A stretch of DNA of 64,000 nt from Sodiomyces alkalinus F11 (Eukaryota > Ascomycota > Sordariomycetes > Glomerellales > Plectosphaerellaceae). The stretch's first letter is position 1, and each line of letters begins with the position of its first letter. A program made the position numbers and the translations under genes. Positions 46,406 through 58,849 of the stretch are shown here, one piece after another. The notes beneath the pieces are model-generated. The model did not search any database, was not told the origin of the DNA, and saw only the letters and a list, made by a program, of their open reading frames with translations. The stretch covers positions 2,013,170 to 2,077,169 of the forward strand of contig NW_021167081.1 in assembly GCF_003711515.1 (NCBI RefSeq). The letters run 5' to 3'.

Positions 46406-47840
46406 CACTATATAGCGTAAACCCTACAATGACGAAGCCACGTACGGACACTAGTCTAGGAGTGGTGGTATCCTTCGTTTTAAGAATCGCGTTTTTATAC
46501 TAGACTACTCTAGCCTCCGTTAAAAGGTCTTATAGTGTTTCTATAACGGACCTAGCATAGGTTACGATAGGGTTATAAAGACTATTAAGAGGGTTTCGGA
46601 TTTTTACTTTTAGGACTATCTCCCACGGGATATACATTAATTTATACCCACCTACGGTATATATTAATAAACTAAGCCGCGGTACTATAAGCTATATAGC
46701 GAGCTAGCGAGTCTTCTAGTATCTTAGCGCCCCTTTATAGAGATATCTATTAACTTTATCACGGGCTTACCGCCGGTTTATAGCGTGACTATAGACAGGA
46801 AACGGGATACTATCCTTATAGTGGTATACCGCCTAATAAAGTACTCGATTTATAACCCCTCGAGCAGTGGCCTGATCGTAGAAGGACTTGCTAAGTCTTT
46901 ATAGTATCACGTTTTTCGCACTTTCGGCCTACCTAACGGTATTATATTAGATCGGGGCTTATTATTTATAAGCCGTTTTTAGGTAACTTTATATTACTGC
47001 CTCGGTACTATATAACGCTTATCTATAGCGTGGTACCCGTAGACGGATAGATAAACGGAGTGATAGAACTAGAACCTCGAGTATTACCTGCGTGTATTCT
47101 ATTCGCAGGAATAGGATAACTATGTTAACCGACTGCTGTTAGCGGAATTCACCTATAATATAGTATAGTATTCTACGATATATTATACCCTATCCCATAC
47201 GTTACTAGGTTATAACCCCCGAGGCCCTAATAAAGTATAGCTCCCGAGGGCAGGCGAGGTTTATACCGCTAAGGCCGAACGCCGTGCGGAGTACCTTATA
47301 GCCTAGCGCTAGTCTATTTCGGATCTTATTAAGAGGGCGTAGGCCTCCTACAAACGGTATTATAATAATAGTCGTGCCCAGCGTTCTTTTAAGGTTAACG
47401 AATACGTCCTGCTATCCACGAGGAATATTCGATAGAAAAGGCCATTAAAAAAGCTTAGCGACAAGTTTATCGGCCCGTATAAAGTAATAAAGGTTATCGG
47501 TATATATGGCCTAGCTTACTAGTTAGCGCTGCCGAAAGGTATAAGGACTTATAATGTATTTCCGGTTTCCCTGCTAGAACTATAGAGGTCCCGCGATAGG
47601 TTATAGCCGGAGCTACCTGTGGTCGACGTTAAACCGGATTCGGATAAGTACGAGGTCGAACTTAACCTAGACTATCGATATTAGGGTAAATAGCGCTAGT
47701 ACCTGATTAAATAGGCCGGCTATAACGACGAAGAAAATACCTAGGAGCCGAAGCGGAATGTCCCCGACGAACTCGTCGACGCCTACTTTAAGGCGAGACT
47801 GTTAGGGAATTAGACGGGTTTATACACTATTCCTATAAGA
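46406..47840 (+). pseudogene. Element E integrase and chromodomain
   Basis: The integrase has zinc-binding and catalytic-core sequence (DFITGLPP-like at about 46755, TIDRKRDTILIVVYRL following, then the DGQ region with the target E near 47055). Next comes a C-terminal part with KKLSDKFIGPYKVIKVIG at about 47450, and a chromodomain DKYEVELNLDYRY, YLIK, AGYNDEENT near 47645-47760. Homologous sequence in F lies at 53420-53587 and 60814-61074 (minus). RIP stops throughout. Confidence 0.85.
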
Positions 47841-48389
47841 GACCTTATAGACACGACGTAAGGACGTTATCCTATCCTTCCCCCTCCTTAGGGATAATAA
47901 GATCTACTAAGAACTAAATAAGTTTATACACTATCCCTATAGGGGACCTAATAGGATAAGGGCCTACGTATCGGCTATATTAATCTAGAAAAACCCTTTA
48001 GTAGGCCGTGGAGATGATTTCTTAGGCAGGGACCCCCCCTTAACCTAGACGGGGACTATATAGGTATTATCACCTCGGCTCCTGTTTTCTTCCTTTTAAG
48101 CGTTCTGCTCTTAACCTCTATTCTTCCTTTTTAACCGTTCTACTCTTAACCTTTATTCTTTCTTTATAGATATCTGCTTCCGACCCCGTTCTTATCCCTT
48201 TCGTATAATAGCTTATCGCCTCGAGCCCTACTTTTCCCCTTAATTAACACCGTTACGATAAAGACACGATTATATTATAAGGGAAGCATAGTTACGACTG
48301 TCAGGGTTACGATAGGAATACCCTAAAGCTAGTTAAAAAAAAAAAAGGAAAAACCTGACCCGAAGGCTAGTAAAAAACCTAAAACAAAA

Positions 48390-49850
48390 TAACTATTCCT
48401 CTATATATACTATCACGGCCCCTTTAGGGCGTCCTTAAACCCCACTAACTCGTTATCTAAAAGAGTGGGCTCGCGCCTAACCGCCTTATTATCCTCTATA
48501 TATACCTGGCTCTACCCCGAGGTAGTAGCCGTTACCCCCTTTTACCTATTACCCGCAGATAGCGTCGAAGGATAAAAAGACAGCGGCGTCTTCCCCTTCT
48601 ACTGCTTCTTCTTCTTCTTCCCTCATGAAGGAATTAAGGGCATTAGAGCCTTCTTCCCCTTACCCTTCTTCACTAATAAGGTCGGTACTATATTGTTATC
48701 GTCGGGCACTTCGTAAGGATCCGGCGGACCCTACGGACCTTATAGTATTATAACCCCCGATAGCGAGCCTTAAGGTTACGCAGAACTACCGTCACTAAAT
48801 ATATTATTACCTATAAAGCTAACCCCCGCGGGGACTAAGGCAGACCCTAAGGGTGTAGGTATATCACCTTCCGTGGCCTAAGCCTAGGCTAGGTTAAGGG
48901 TAGCTATCTACTTAAAAGTAGCGGCCGTACGTTCTTTGGCCGTAAGGTCGCGCTAGTATAACGTTAGGCGTTACTACTCGATATTAAGCCGCTACTGCTT
49001 CACGGTAAGGCGCTACTACTATAACCCGACGAATTACTTAAGGAGCGACTCTATACTATTAAGCCTCTTATAGATATCTTCTACCGTTTTCTAGCGGACG
49101 TCGGTAACCTCCTTAGCCTAACGCTAAGTAGCTATAGCTTCCTCGGTAGATAACCGGTTAACCTCTAGCGTCGCTTAACCTAGAGCCTCTCTAAGGATAA
49201 CCTGATATTAAACTACTATAGCCTAATACTATAAAGGATTAGTAAGAGTACTATACAGAGTTAATAAGGGGATATAGTTAGTAATACTTATACGACGACT
49301 CTTATTTAGGCTACCTTTCTCGATAGCGGTAACTAAAACCTTCTATAACTACTCTGTAGCGTTCTTACCGGCGATAAGAAGCTATTATATATATTAGAAA
49401 ACGGGACCACGGAGTAGTCTATAAAGGGAGGGACTATAGCTATAGGGATAATAAAGATATAGGACTTGCTACGCGGCACTTAAGGCTCTTATGCTTAGAG
49501 TAATAGTGGTATTTATTCGTTCGCCGGCTATTATCGGTATAGCGGTATATCACTGCCTTAATAGTATACTTTTTTTCCTTAAAGTTAATCGCTACTAACT
49601 TACCCGTATAACGTATATAGGGGGCCCTTAGATCCCCGCCTCTACTAATATCCACTACTCTTTAGCGTGGAGTGACCGACGGCGTAGTAGTTGACGATAA
49701 CGTAGCCGTAGTAGGAGCAGGAGGCTCTAGCGTAGCTGGCTACGGGGCTAACTACCTAGCGGACTACGAGGTTAATACCGTAACCGTGGTCTTAAGCCTC
49801 TTAGAGGCTCGCGTTATACTTATAGAAGTGGCGGCGCGTTTACTACTATC
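48390..49850 (-). pseudogene. Element E antisense ORF (unknown function)
   Basis: Opposite to pol. It starts near 49845 with SSKRAATSISITRASKRLK and a Pro/Thr-rich part. It then has GDLRAPYIRYTGKLVAINF and KKYTIKAVIYRYTD (49655-49530, still open), and a segment NKYHYYSKHKSLKCRV that by RIP logic was a short Cys cluster (CxxC and a later C). GCAAGT at 49469 (minus) stands where F has GTAAGT, a likely intron donor. Downstream is a long helical, Glu/Lys/Ala-rich part and a Pro/Ser/Lys-rich C-terminus. Conserved in F (51350-52830). Function unknown; a nucleic-acid-binding role is speculative. Confidence 0.68.
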
Positions 49851-49871
49851 GTTATTATCTTTCTAGGAAGG

Positions 49872-50419
49872 TATAGTGACTATACTAAACGTGTGGTTAG
49901 CTAGTATTATAAACTAAAGACGTGTGGAAACACTTATAAGATAGTAGTTAATTAATAGAAGACTATAAGACGTTAGTACGCGGTATCTTAGATTAGGGGA
50001 AAACTTATAAAGAATAGTATAATCGGAAAATTAAGTATAGAAGAGGAAGAAAAGACTAGGAAGAGAGAATAACGGCAGGTTACGAGATATCCCTAAAAAG
50101 CAGTTATATAGGCACCTATGTTTAGTATAAAGAAGGAAACTACGAGTTCGTAGAAAGAGTAACGTCGGACCCTATATAATACTAGCTTAGAAGTCTTTAT
50201 GGATTAATCGAAGGGATAACCTAGGAGGAATAAAGGGGTAGATCCGGAGGCCCGAGAAGGAACCACCCTGGAACCTATTAGGGTCCTATCGTGGAAGACT
50301 CTGGTTCGGGGTATATTGGGGGAGTTAGGAACGGACTCAGGGACTAGGTTTTGGAGGAGCCGAGAGGCTGGTACGGATTAGACGCTCCTGAGGATAGGAG
50401 TATCCGGGGGAGGTCGCTA
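49872..50419. other. Element E 3' non-coding region and polypurine tract
   Basis: Between the antisense ORF and the 3' LTR. Homologous to F 50775-51336 (inverted), which carries about 105 extra bases here that partly repeat the neighbouring AACCTATTAGGGTC word. It ends in the polypurine-like CCGGGGGAGGTCGCTA just before the LTR. The part from about 50240 is a weakly RIP-mutated island. Confidence 0.65.
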
Positions 50420-50769
50420 TATCAGGTGCCTGTAGTAGTGGTTATAATAGGTCCCTAGTATAAACCTATAGAGATCCAGATATACCTAGTCTAAGACCCC
50501 TCGAGGCATAAATAAAGTAAGTCATTATATAGTAAATAGAATAGTCCCTCGAAGTAAATAAGGTAGCCCTCGAGGAAGTAAATAAGCAGTCCTTTAAGAG
50601 CAGAGCGTAGCCTTAAGGAGCGAGGGAGCCTCCCCTTTAGAGGGGGAGGCCAGGGATTAATCTAACTCTTTAGCTACCCCTACACTTTCTCTATCGTGAT
50701 CCTACCATGATCCTACCTGGTTTCTTACTTAACCCTACCTTTTCACTCTTTGCGACTACCTATTTGATA
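50420..50769 (+). repeat. Element E 3' LTR (350 bp)
   Basis: Begins TATCAGGTGCC, ends TATTTGATA, and is followed directly by the AAATC duplication and by F sequence. Confidence 0.88.
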
Positions 50770-50774
50770 AAATC

Positions 50775-53587
50775 CCCCGGTACCCCGAACTAGAGCCCTC
50801 CACGATAGGACCCTAATAGGTCCCCGCCTAGTTCCTACACGGAGCCTTCTTAGCCGTGGCTTTAACCCGGGTATGCCCTCTCTTCCTTTATCTACTAGTA
50901 AAAGCTACTATATCCGAGACCCTAATAGGTTCCTAAACGGTTCCTTCCCGGGCCTTCTAATCCGCCCCTCTATCCCTCTAGGCTAACCCTTTAATTTATC
51001 CATAAAGACTCCTAAAGCTAGTATTATATAGGGCCTGTTATTACTCCTTCTATAGATTCGTGCTTCCTTCTTTATACTAAAAATAGGTGTCTATATAACT
51101 GCCGTTAAGGGATATCTCGTAATCCTGCCGTTATTTTATCTTCCCGTTCTTTTCTTCCTCTTCTATACTTAATTCTTCGATTATACTATACCTATCGGTA
51201 AGTTCTATCTAATCTATAATATCGTGTGCTAACGATTTATAGTCTTAATCAGTTAAATAACCACTATTTTATAAGTATTTCCCACGTCTTTAGTCCCTAA
51301 TACTAGCTAACTATACGATATAGTATAGTCACTATACCTTCTTAGGAGGATAATAATAAACACGCCGCCACCCCTATAAGTGTAACACGGGCCTCTAAAA
51401 GGCTTAAGACCACGGCTACGGTATCGACCTTATAGTCCGCTAGGTAGTTAGCTCCGTAGCCAGCTACGCTAGAGCCTCCTGCTCCTACTACTGCTATATA
51501 GTTATCGACTACTACGCCGTCGGTTACTCCACGCCAGAGGGTAATAGATATCGGTATAGGCGGGGATTTAAAGGCTCCCTATATACATTATATAGATAAG
51601 TTAATAGCAATTAACTTTAAGAAGAAAACGTATACTATTAAGGCCGTAATATACCACTATACCGATACTAGTCGGCAGATAAACAAGTGCTACTATTACT
51701 CTAAGCATAATAGCCTTAAATACCGTGTGGTAAGTTATATATCTTCGTTACTATCTCTATATATCTTTATTCCCCTTTATACCTCTTCGTTATCACTTAA
51801 TCCTTATAGCCCCTTTCTCTATAGACCACTCCGTGGTCTAGTTAGTCTAATATATATAGTAGCTTCCTATCGCCAGTAAGAATACTACCGAGTAGCTATA
51901 GAAGGTTTTAGTTATTACTATCGAGAAAGGTAGCCTAAATAGAAGTGGTCGCGTGAGTGTTACTAACCGTGCCCCCTTATTAACCCTATATAGTACCCTT
52001 ACTAATCCTATATAATACTAATACTAGGCTATAGCAGTTCGATACTAGGTTATCCTTAAAGAGGCTCTAGGTTAAGTAACGCTAGAGGTTAACCGGTCGT
52101 CTACTAAGGAAGCTATAGCTACTTAGCGTTAAGCTAAGGAAGTTACCGATACCCGCTAGAAAACGGCGGAAAATATCTATAAAAGACTGAGTAGTATAGA
52201 GTCGCTCCTTAGTAATTTATTAGGCTATAGTAGTAGCGCCTTACTATCGAGTAGTAGCGGCTCGATATCAAGTAATAATGCCTAACGTTATATTAGCGCG
52301 ACCTTATAGCCTAGGAATATACGGCCGATACCTTCGAGTGGATAGCTACTCTTAACCTAGCCCAGGCTTAGGCCGTGGAAGGTAATATACCTATACCCTT
52401 AGGGTCTACCTCAGCTCCCGCGGGGGTTAGCTTTATAGGTAACGATATATTTAGTAACAGTAGTCCTGCGTAACCTTAAGGCTTCGTGCCGTAAAGTCCC
52501 TAAGGTCCTCCGGATCCTTATAAAGTACCCAACGATAACGATATAGTGCCGGCCTTATTAGTGAAGAAGGGAAAGAAGGCTTTAACTCCCTCGACTTCTT
52601 TATTAGGGAAGAAGAAGAAGAAGTAGTAGAAGGCGAAGGCGCCCCTATCTCTTCGGCCTTTAATACTATCCGCGGGTAGTGGGTAAAAGGGGGTAATAGC
52701 TGCTACCGCGAGGTAGAGCTAGGTATATATAGAGGATAATAATAACGAGGTGGTTAGGCGGGAGCCTACCCCTCTAGATAATAAATTAGTAGGGTTTAAG
52801 GATATCCTTTCGGGGGCGTGATTATAGTATATATAGAGGAATAGTTAATTCTTCTTTCTAGGTTTTTTTACTAGCCTTCGGGTTAGGGGTTTCCTTTTTT
52901 TTATTTAACCAGCTTTAGGGTATTCCTATTATAACCCTAATAGTCCTAACTATACTTCGCTATAATACAATCGTGTCCTATTATAACGGTTGATTAAGGG
53001 AAAAAGCAGAGGTAAATAGAGTTTAAGGGCGATAAGCTGTTATGCCTAAGAAAGAGGAATAGGGTTTAAGGGGCGTTACATTTAAAAGAAGAGATAGAGA
53101 ACGAGAGTAAGGTGCTTAAAAGGAAGAATAGAGATTAAGAGTAAAACGCTTAAAAGGAAGAAAACAGTAACCGAGGCGATAACGCCTATATAGTCCCCGT
53201 CTAGGTTAAGGGGGGGTCCCTGCCTAAGAATTTATCTCCACGGCCTACTAAAGGGTTTTTCTAGGCTAATATAGCCGATAAGTGAGATAGTGTATAAACC
53301 TATTTAGTTTCTAGTAGGTCTTATTATCCGTAAGAAGGAAGGGATACGTGATAACACCCTTATATTATCTTTATAGGGTCCTTAGTAGGGATAGTGTATA
53401 ACCCTATATAGTTCCTAGCTAGTCTCGCTTTAAAGTAGGCGTCGATAAGATTATCGGGGACGTTCCGCTTCGGCTCCTAAGTGTTTTCTTTATCGCTATA
53501 GCCGGCCTATTTAATTAGGTACTAGCGTCGCTTTCCTTAGTATTGGTTGTCTAGGATAGCTTTAACTTCGTACTTATCCGATTCTAG
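50775..53587 (-). mobile_element. Element F, middle segment
   Basis: Continuation of F after the E insertion: 3' non-coding part, antisense ORF (plus strand), then the reverse complement of the chromodomain end of pol (about 53420-53587, matching E 47625-47840). F is broken again by C at 53588. Confidence 0.85.
51350..52830 (+). pseudogene. Element F antisense ORF (plus strand; unknown function)
   Basis: The second copy of the E-family antisense ORF, here on the plus strand because F is inverted. It starts NKHAATPISVTRASKRLK near 51355, followed by a Pro/Thr-rich stretch, GGDLKAPYIHYIDKLIAINF near 51565, and INKCYYYSKHNSLKYRV near 51690. The first Cys is retained and others read Tyr. A canonical GTAAGT donor starts at 51730. 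Beyond the putative intron come EAIAT, KEVTDTR and IYKRLSSIESLLSNLLGYSS (helical, possibly coiled coil), and a Lys/Ser/Pro-rich end near 52600-52830. Parallel conservation with E supports a real protein. Confidence 0.68.
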
Positions 53588-53801
53588 TATCACGGGTTGA
53601 CCCCGATATAAGGATCCGGCTATACTCCGGATCTTCCTAACTACGCGCTTAGTTAACGGACCTATATCGCTAAGTTATCGTTATCTTATAGCCAGCCTAG
53701 CGCTATAGACTTTTCTCCTTTTTCCTTCTTCTCTCCTTAGTTCTGGATAATCTATTATTACAACCTTACTTAGTGCCACGACCTATAACTAGTTATTTAT
53801 A
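53588..53801 (+). repeat. Element C 5' LTR (214 bp)
   Basis: Begins TATCACGGGTTGACCCCG and ends AGTTATTTATA. Same length as the 3' LTR. Confidence 0.93.
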
Positions 53802-54059
53802 TATCTAGAACTCAGCGACGCCTACGCGCTACGCTAACGATAGATTAGGATCCTAATACTATTGCCTAGTAACCTATTAAAATTAAATAGATCGCAGAGT
53901 AGACGAACTAATAGTTCGAAGAAAACGACTAAGCCCTAAACGTAAGGCTAAATCCTCTCTATAAATAATATACCGATATTAATATATGGCTTACTCTAAT
54001 ATAAGAATATTACTCGGAAATACGCTAGTTTATAGACCGATAACGCGCGAGAGAAGAAG

Positions 54060-57000
54060 CTAATAAGCGATAACGCCTATTAGTCGAATAGCTTATAGCC
54101 CGGCTCCTAGGATCGCCTACTCTATAGAACCTAACGCCGCCTAACTTAAGTATTCCGGCTCCTTTATAGACCCCGATAATCCTTACGCTAGTAGAATCTA
54201 CCCTATTACCGGTTTTATCGCTAGCGCTAAAGCCGATAATAATAGCGGCCGCCCTAACCTTAACGGCGGCACCCTATAAGACTATTAATAGCCTTACAGA
54301 GTTCTCGGGGAAGCGAGTATACTATAGCGTATAGGCCTAGGCGATATGGTAGAAACTTATAATTAATAACGACCTATTCTAGAATAATATATAAGCTTAG
54401 TATACGATTTATAATTCCTTAAGGCCTAAAGTATACTACGTCGTATCGGCCTTCTATAAAAGCGATAGACCGGGTAAGCGTATAGACCCTAAGGATTCTA
54501 CGACGTATCTTAATTATACTTACCTTAACTCTATAGAATAATCGTGAGCTACTTAAGCCTTACGCACGATTCATTAATAGTCCGATAAGTTATTTACCGC
54601 CTTCCTACCCTATTTTAAAAGATAGATCGCCTTTACGGGCGGTACTAAATAGGAAGTTACTACGTAGATCTTATTCCTTAAAGGAGCGATTACCTCGCGA
54701 TTTAGGGATAAGCTTATCTCCGCCTATATCCCTACTATCTACTATACTATATAGGTTAACGGCATATATAAGATCGCTAGGAAATTTAAAGGTTATTAGT
54801 TCGAATAGAATTATAATAAATAAGCTTAAGACTACGTAATTACGAAGAAGGATACCGATAACGATACGAAGATAAGCGGAGTAAACCGTGTTAGTAATAG
54901 GAAAGCGAAGTAAGAGACTCGGATATACTATAATTATAATAAGAAGGGGTGTATTACGCGGAACTATAAGAAGCTAAAGGAAAACTAAGACACGGTCTGG
55001 AAGGTTAAAAAGACTCGCGCGAAGGATTATAATAAAAGCGGGGATAAGTCGACTAATAAGGATAACTCGGAAAAGGAATAGCTTTAATATAAAAATAGGC
55101 GTTAAAGCGGATAGCCGCGATATGGCGGGAGTAAAAGGCGTTTAAAGTGCGTACTAGTAATACCCCGGTACTTATAGTAGCTAGAGTAAATAAATAGCGT
55201 ATTCTCGCCCTTATTAATACTAGTTATAACTATTATACCGTTATAAGCGAATAGTTTACCTAAAGACTCTAATTACCGTTAGTCGATAAGACGAATAGAT
55301 TACTAAATAGCTTCTCGGAAGCTATTAGGACTATTAGTAGCGCGGGGATTACTATCTATAAGCTTAAGATTAGCGACTACCCGTAAAGGATATTCGTATA
55401 TATAGTGCCTAGGCTTAATTAAGACGTATTCCTCGGGAAGCCTTAGATAGAATAAAATAATATAATATACTACACTAAGGATAAACGGCTTTATTATAGA
55501 GAAGCCCGATTAAATATACGACTTTATCACGAAAAGGAACCTACTAGAGTATAAGCTATCCGCGACGCCTGTTTAGTTATTAAATCCGCGTTCGCGGGTA
55601 TTATCCGATAATTACGATAAAAGGGCGAAGAAGTCTCGGTTTAGGGAGTAAGCTTAAGGGATATCGAAAAAGCGCTATATAAGAAATAACTAGTAAACTC
55701 GAAGGACTTTATACCTAAAAAGCTAATACGAGAATTTAGTAATCTATTGACGCCTAATAAGGCTAACTAATTACCGCTATACCGATTAGGAGTCGACTAT
55801 AAGGTAAACCTTATACCCGGAAGCGACGGTAAAGAACTATCGCTCTTTTAGGGGCCGCTTTATAATATATTAAGGGAAAAACTCTTAGTATTACGGAAAA
55901 TACTTACCGACCTCATAGATATGGGATTTATCTATACTAGTAGTTTAGAGGCCGCGGCTCCTATCCTCTTTATAAGGAAGCTAGGCGGAGGGCTTTACTT
56001 TTATTATAACTATTAAGCATTAAAACGTAATTACGAAGCGAGACTATTACTTACTCCTTTTAATCGCTAAAACACTATAGAACCTAAGCTAAGCGAAATA
56101 GTTTACGAAGCTTAATATAGTCGTTACCTTCTATAAGATTAGGATAGGCTTAGGATATAAATATAAGACCGTATTCTAAACTCGGTTTAAGCTCTTTAAA
56201 TAGCTTATCTACCTATTCGGCCTAAGTAAAGCCCCCGCGACTTTCAAGCGATATATTAATACCACGCTATAGCGCTTCCTAAATAACTTTATAACTGCTT
56301 ATATTAACGATATCCTAGTCTACTTTAGCGGGAGTCGGGCTAACTATAAGGCGAAGATAGAATAGATACTCCGCGCGCTCGCGGATACAGGGCTAAACCT
56401 AAGTCCGTTAAAATTTAAATTTAGCGTAAAGATAATAAAGTACCTAGGATTTATAGTTATTACGGGAAAGGGTGTATTTTACGACCTAAAGAAGTTATAA
56501 GCTATCCGTGAGTAGGAAACGCCTATAACGGTTAAGAGCGTGCGAAGCTTCTTAAGGTTTCCGAATTATTACCGGATTTTTATTAAAGACTTTTCGGGGA
56601 TCTTTACCCCGTTAATAGCACTTACTAAGAAAGACTATACCTTTTAATAGGGTCCTAAGGAAAAAGCGGGCTTTCGCGAGCTAAAGGCGAGGTTTTAAGA
56701 AGGACTAATACTACGGTAATAGGACCTAGTAAATAAGATATTTATTAAAACGGATTACTCGGGGTTCGCCCTTAAAGGCAGCCTAATATAAGAAGACGCG
56801 GACGGAAATCGCTATATAGTCGTATACTACTCTTATAAACTTAATAGGGTAGAATATAAATTACTTAATCTATAATAAGTAAATATTAGCGATTATAAAT
56901 TATCTAATAATATAGCAGGCTAAGCTTATTAGCTATAGGTAGTTTATAGTCCTCTCCGATTATAAAGCCCTTAAATACTTTATACTAAAGCGAACGCTTA

Positions 57001-58840
57001 CTAAACAATAAAGTCGATAGGCCGGTAAGCTTATATAGTTCGACTTTATACTTAAGCATTAGAAGGGAAAGGATAATATAATAGCGGATACCCTCTCGCG
57101 TTAATAATACGATAAGCCCTAAGATATAATACACGAATAAGAGTAATCTCGTTATATTTAATTAATTCCTAATACCGTTATTCTACTTAGTATTCGCTAT
57201 ATTAATAGCAGTTAAACGATCTTTAAGGCGGATTAAGAGCTATAACGACTCTAGGATAAGACGCTTGCGACTAATAAATAGTATTGAGGAGTCTTATCCG
57301 CGGTTACTAAAAAAGAATAGTAGTTCTTACTACTATTAGAATTAAAGCTATCAATAGCCGAGTACTTTATCTCTACTGCCGGGTTATTACTATTCTGTGA
57401 CCGAATTTAGGTGCCCGGGTCTATTAAAGGGTTAACGCTATAAGGGAGGATTATCCAATTAATTCACGACTTAGTAATTAGAGGATACCCCGGATATAAA
57501 AATACTATGGCCTTAGTAGCGTGTTACTTTTTCTAGCCGAGGATAAATAAGGATATCCGACGATTTATCCGGAACTATAATATCTACGGAAAGGGGTATA
57601 TATAAAGGAACGCGAAATAAGGCCTTTTACGCCCCTTCCTGGTACTAGAATAAATACGGAGTAACTTATTAATAGACTTTGTAATAGACCTACTATTAGC
57701 CGGTAAAAAGAAGGTGTGCTACCTTTAGGTTAATATAGATCGCCTAAATAAAGCTATAACGATTAAAGTAATAGAGATAATAAAAGCTAAAGCCTATACG
57801 GAATAATTCCTATACCATTATTTCGGGTTTTATAGAATACTTAGGTTAATTATTAGTAACTAAGGTTTAAACTAGATAAATAGGTTCTAAAAGCACTTTT
57901 ATAAGCTCGTACGAATATCGCGTAAGCTTAGTATAGTATACTACCCCTAGACCGATAGAGTAATACAGCGTATAAGCTAAGAAGTATAAGCCTATTTACG
58001 ACCTTTTATCTATTATACCTGAGATAACTAGGATCACCTATTACCCGCGGTATAATTAGTCCTAAATAACTATAAGAGCTTTACGATAGGGTTTAGTCTC
58101 TTTTTCTTAGAATATAGCTATGATATCGACCTAATTTAGATAACCGAGGAGCCCCTTATAGAACCTAGAGTATTAGCGGCCTATAACCTACTATAACGCT
58201 TATAGAAAACGACTAAGTTCGCCTAAGCCGCGATTATATTAATATAGCTCCGGAATAAAGAGTCTACTAACTAATATCGTATACCGGCCGAATATTTTAA
58301 GGTTAACGACTTAGTCTAGCTATTATTAGCTAATTAGTTAACTCTGCGACTATCCCGTAAGCTTAATTAGCTTTACTATAAATACTAAGTTATAAAGGTA
58401 ATTAGCCTATATATAGTCGAGCTCGCCGTATTATTATAAATCTACCCTTAATTCCACGTAGACTTATTATATCGCGCAGGCGATAACCCCCTTCTAAGAT
58501 AAGTAGTAGATAACCCTTAACATCCGCCTATTTAAGAAGTAACCGATAGTAAAGAATAGAAAATCGAGGAAATCCTTTACGCGAGGATAAAAAGGCGAGG
58601 TAGGGGATTAAGATATCAGGTATTAATATAATAGGTAGGATACTATAAGCCTATATAGGAATAACTAAAACTATTAGCGTAAACGCGGGCACTTAATAGG
58701 TTTAAAAGAGAATTCGGCTTAGTAATAATCAATAATAGCCTATTAAATACCTTCGCGCTATTATAATATAGGAGCCGATATATAAGCGATTATATCACGA
58801 TAATCGGAAAGGAGTAAAAGTTAGATTTAGTTTAGGCTAA
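54060..58840 (+). pseudogene. Element C gag-pol (RIP-killed)
   Basis: Gag is at about 54060-55080, with a nucleocapsid knuckle reading YNYNKKGCITRNYKK near 54930 (Cys to Tyr; the His position reads Cys). Protease ALINTSYN lies near 55210, where an Asp-Thr-Gly is expected. The RT (about 55860-56560) has IEPKLSEIVYEA, FGLSKAPATF-like sequence and YINDILVYF near 56300 (Asp to Asn). RNase H is at about 56720-57110 and integrase at about 57400-58350. The chromodomain KIEEILYARIKRRGRGLRY, then VGYYKP and EQLKLLA, spans about 58555-58700. Stops are TAG and TAA at former Gln and Trp positions. Confidence 0.85.
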
Positions 58841-58849
58841 ATAGGCCCC

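Larger units (their letters stand above)
20016..50769 (+). mobile_element. Element E: chromovirus inserted in F, carrying LINE and G
   Basis: Two LTRs of exactly 350 bp (20016-20365 and 50420-50769) are flanked by the 5-bp duplication AAATC (20011-20015 and 50770-50774). Own sequence is 20016-21970, 28227-28754 and 44404-50769, about 9 kb once the LINE (21971-28213) and G (28755-44398) are removed. The order is gag, protease, RT, RNase H, tandem repeats, integrase, chromodomain, antisense ORF, LTR. Removing G and one copy of its duplication restores one open frame across the site (GAY then SSLDKDPVA). F is a second copy in the opposite orientation. Confidence 0.9.

Noticed and set aside
49872..50769. 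A single 0.9-kb LTR for element E
   Set aside because: Only 50420-50769 is repeated at E's left end (20016-20365). The preceding 0.5 kb is internal 3' sequence shared with F and ends in a polypurine tract.
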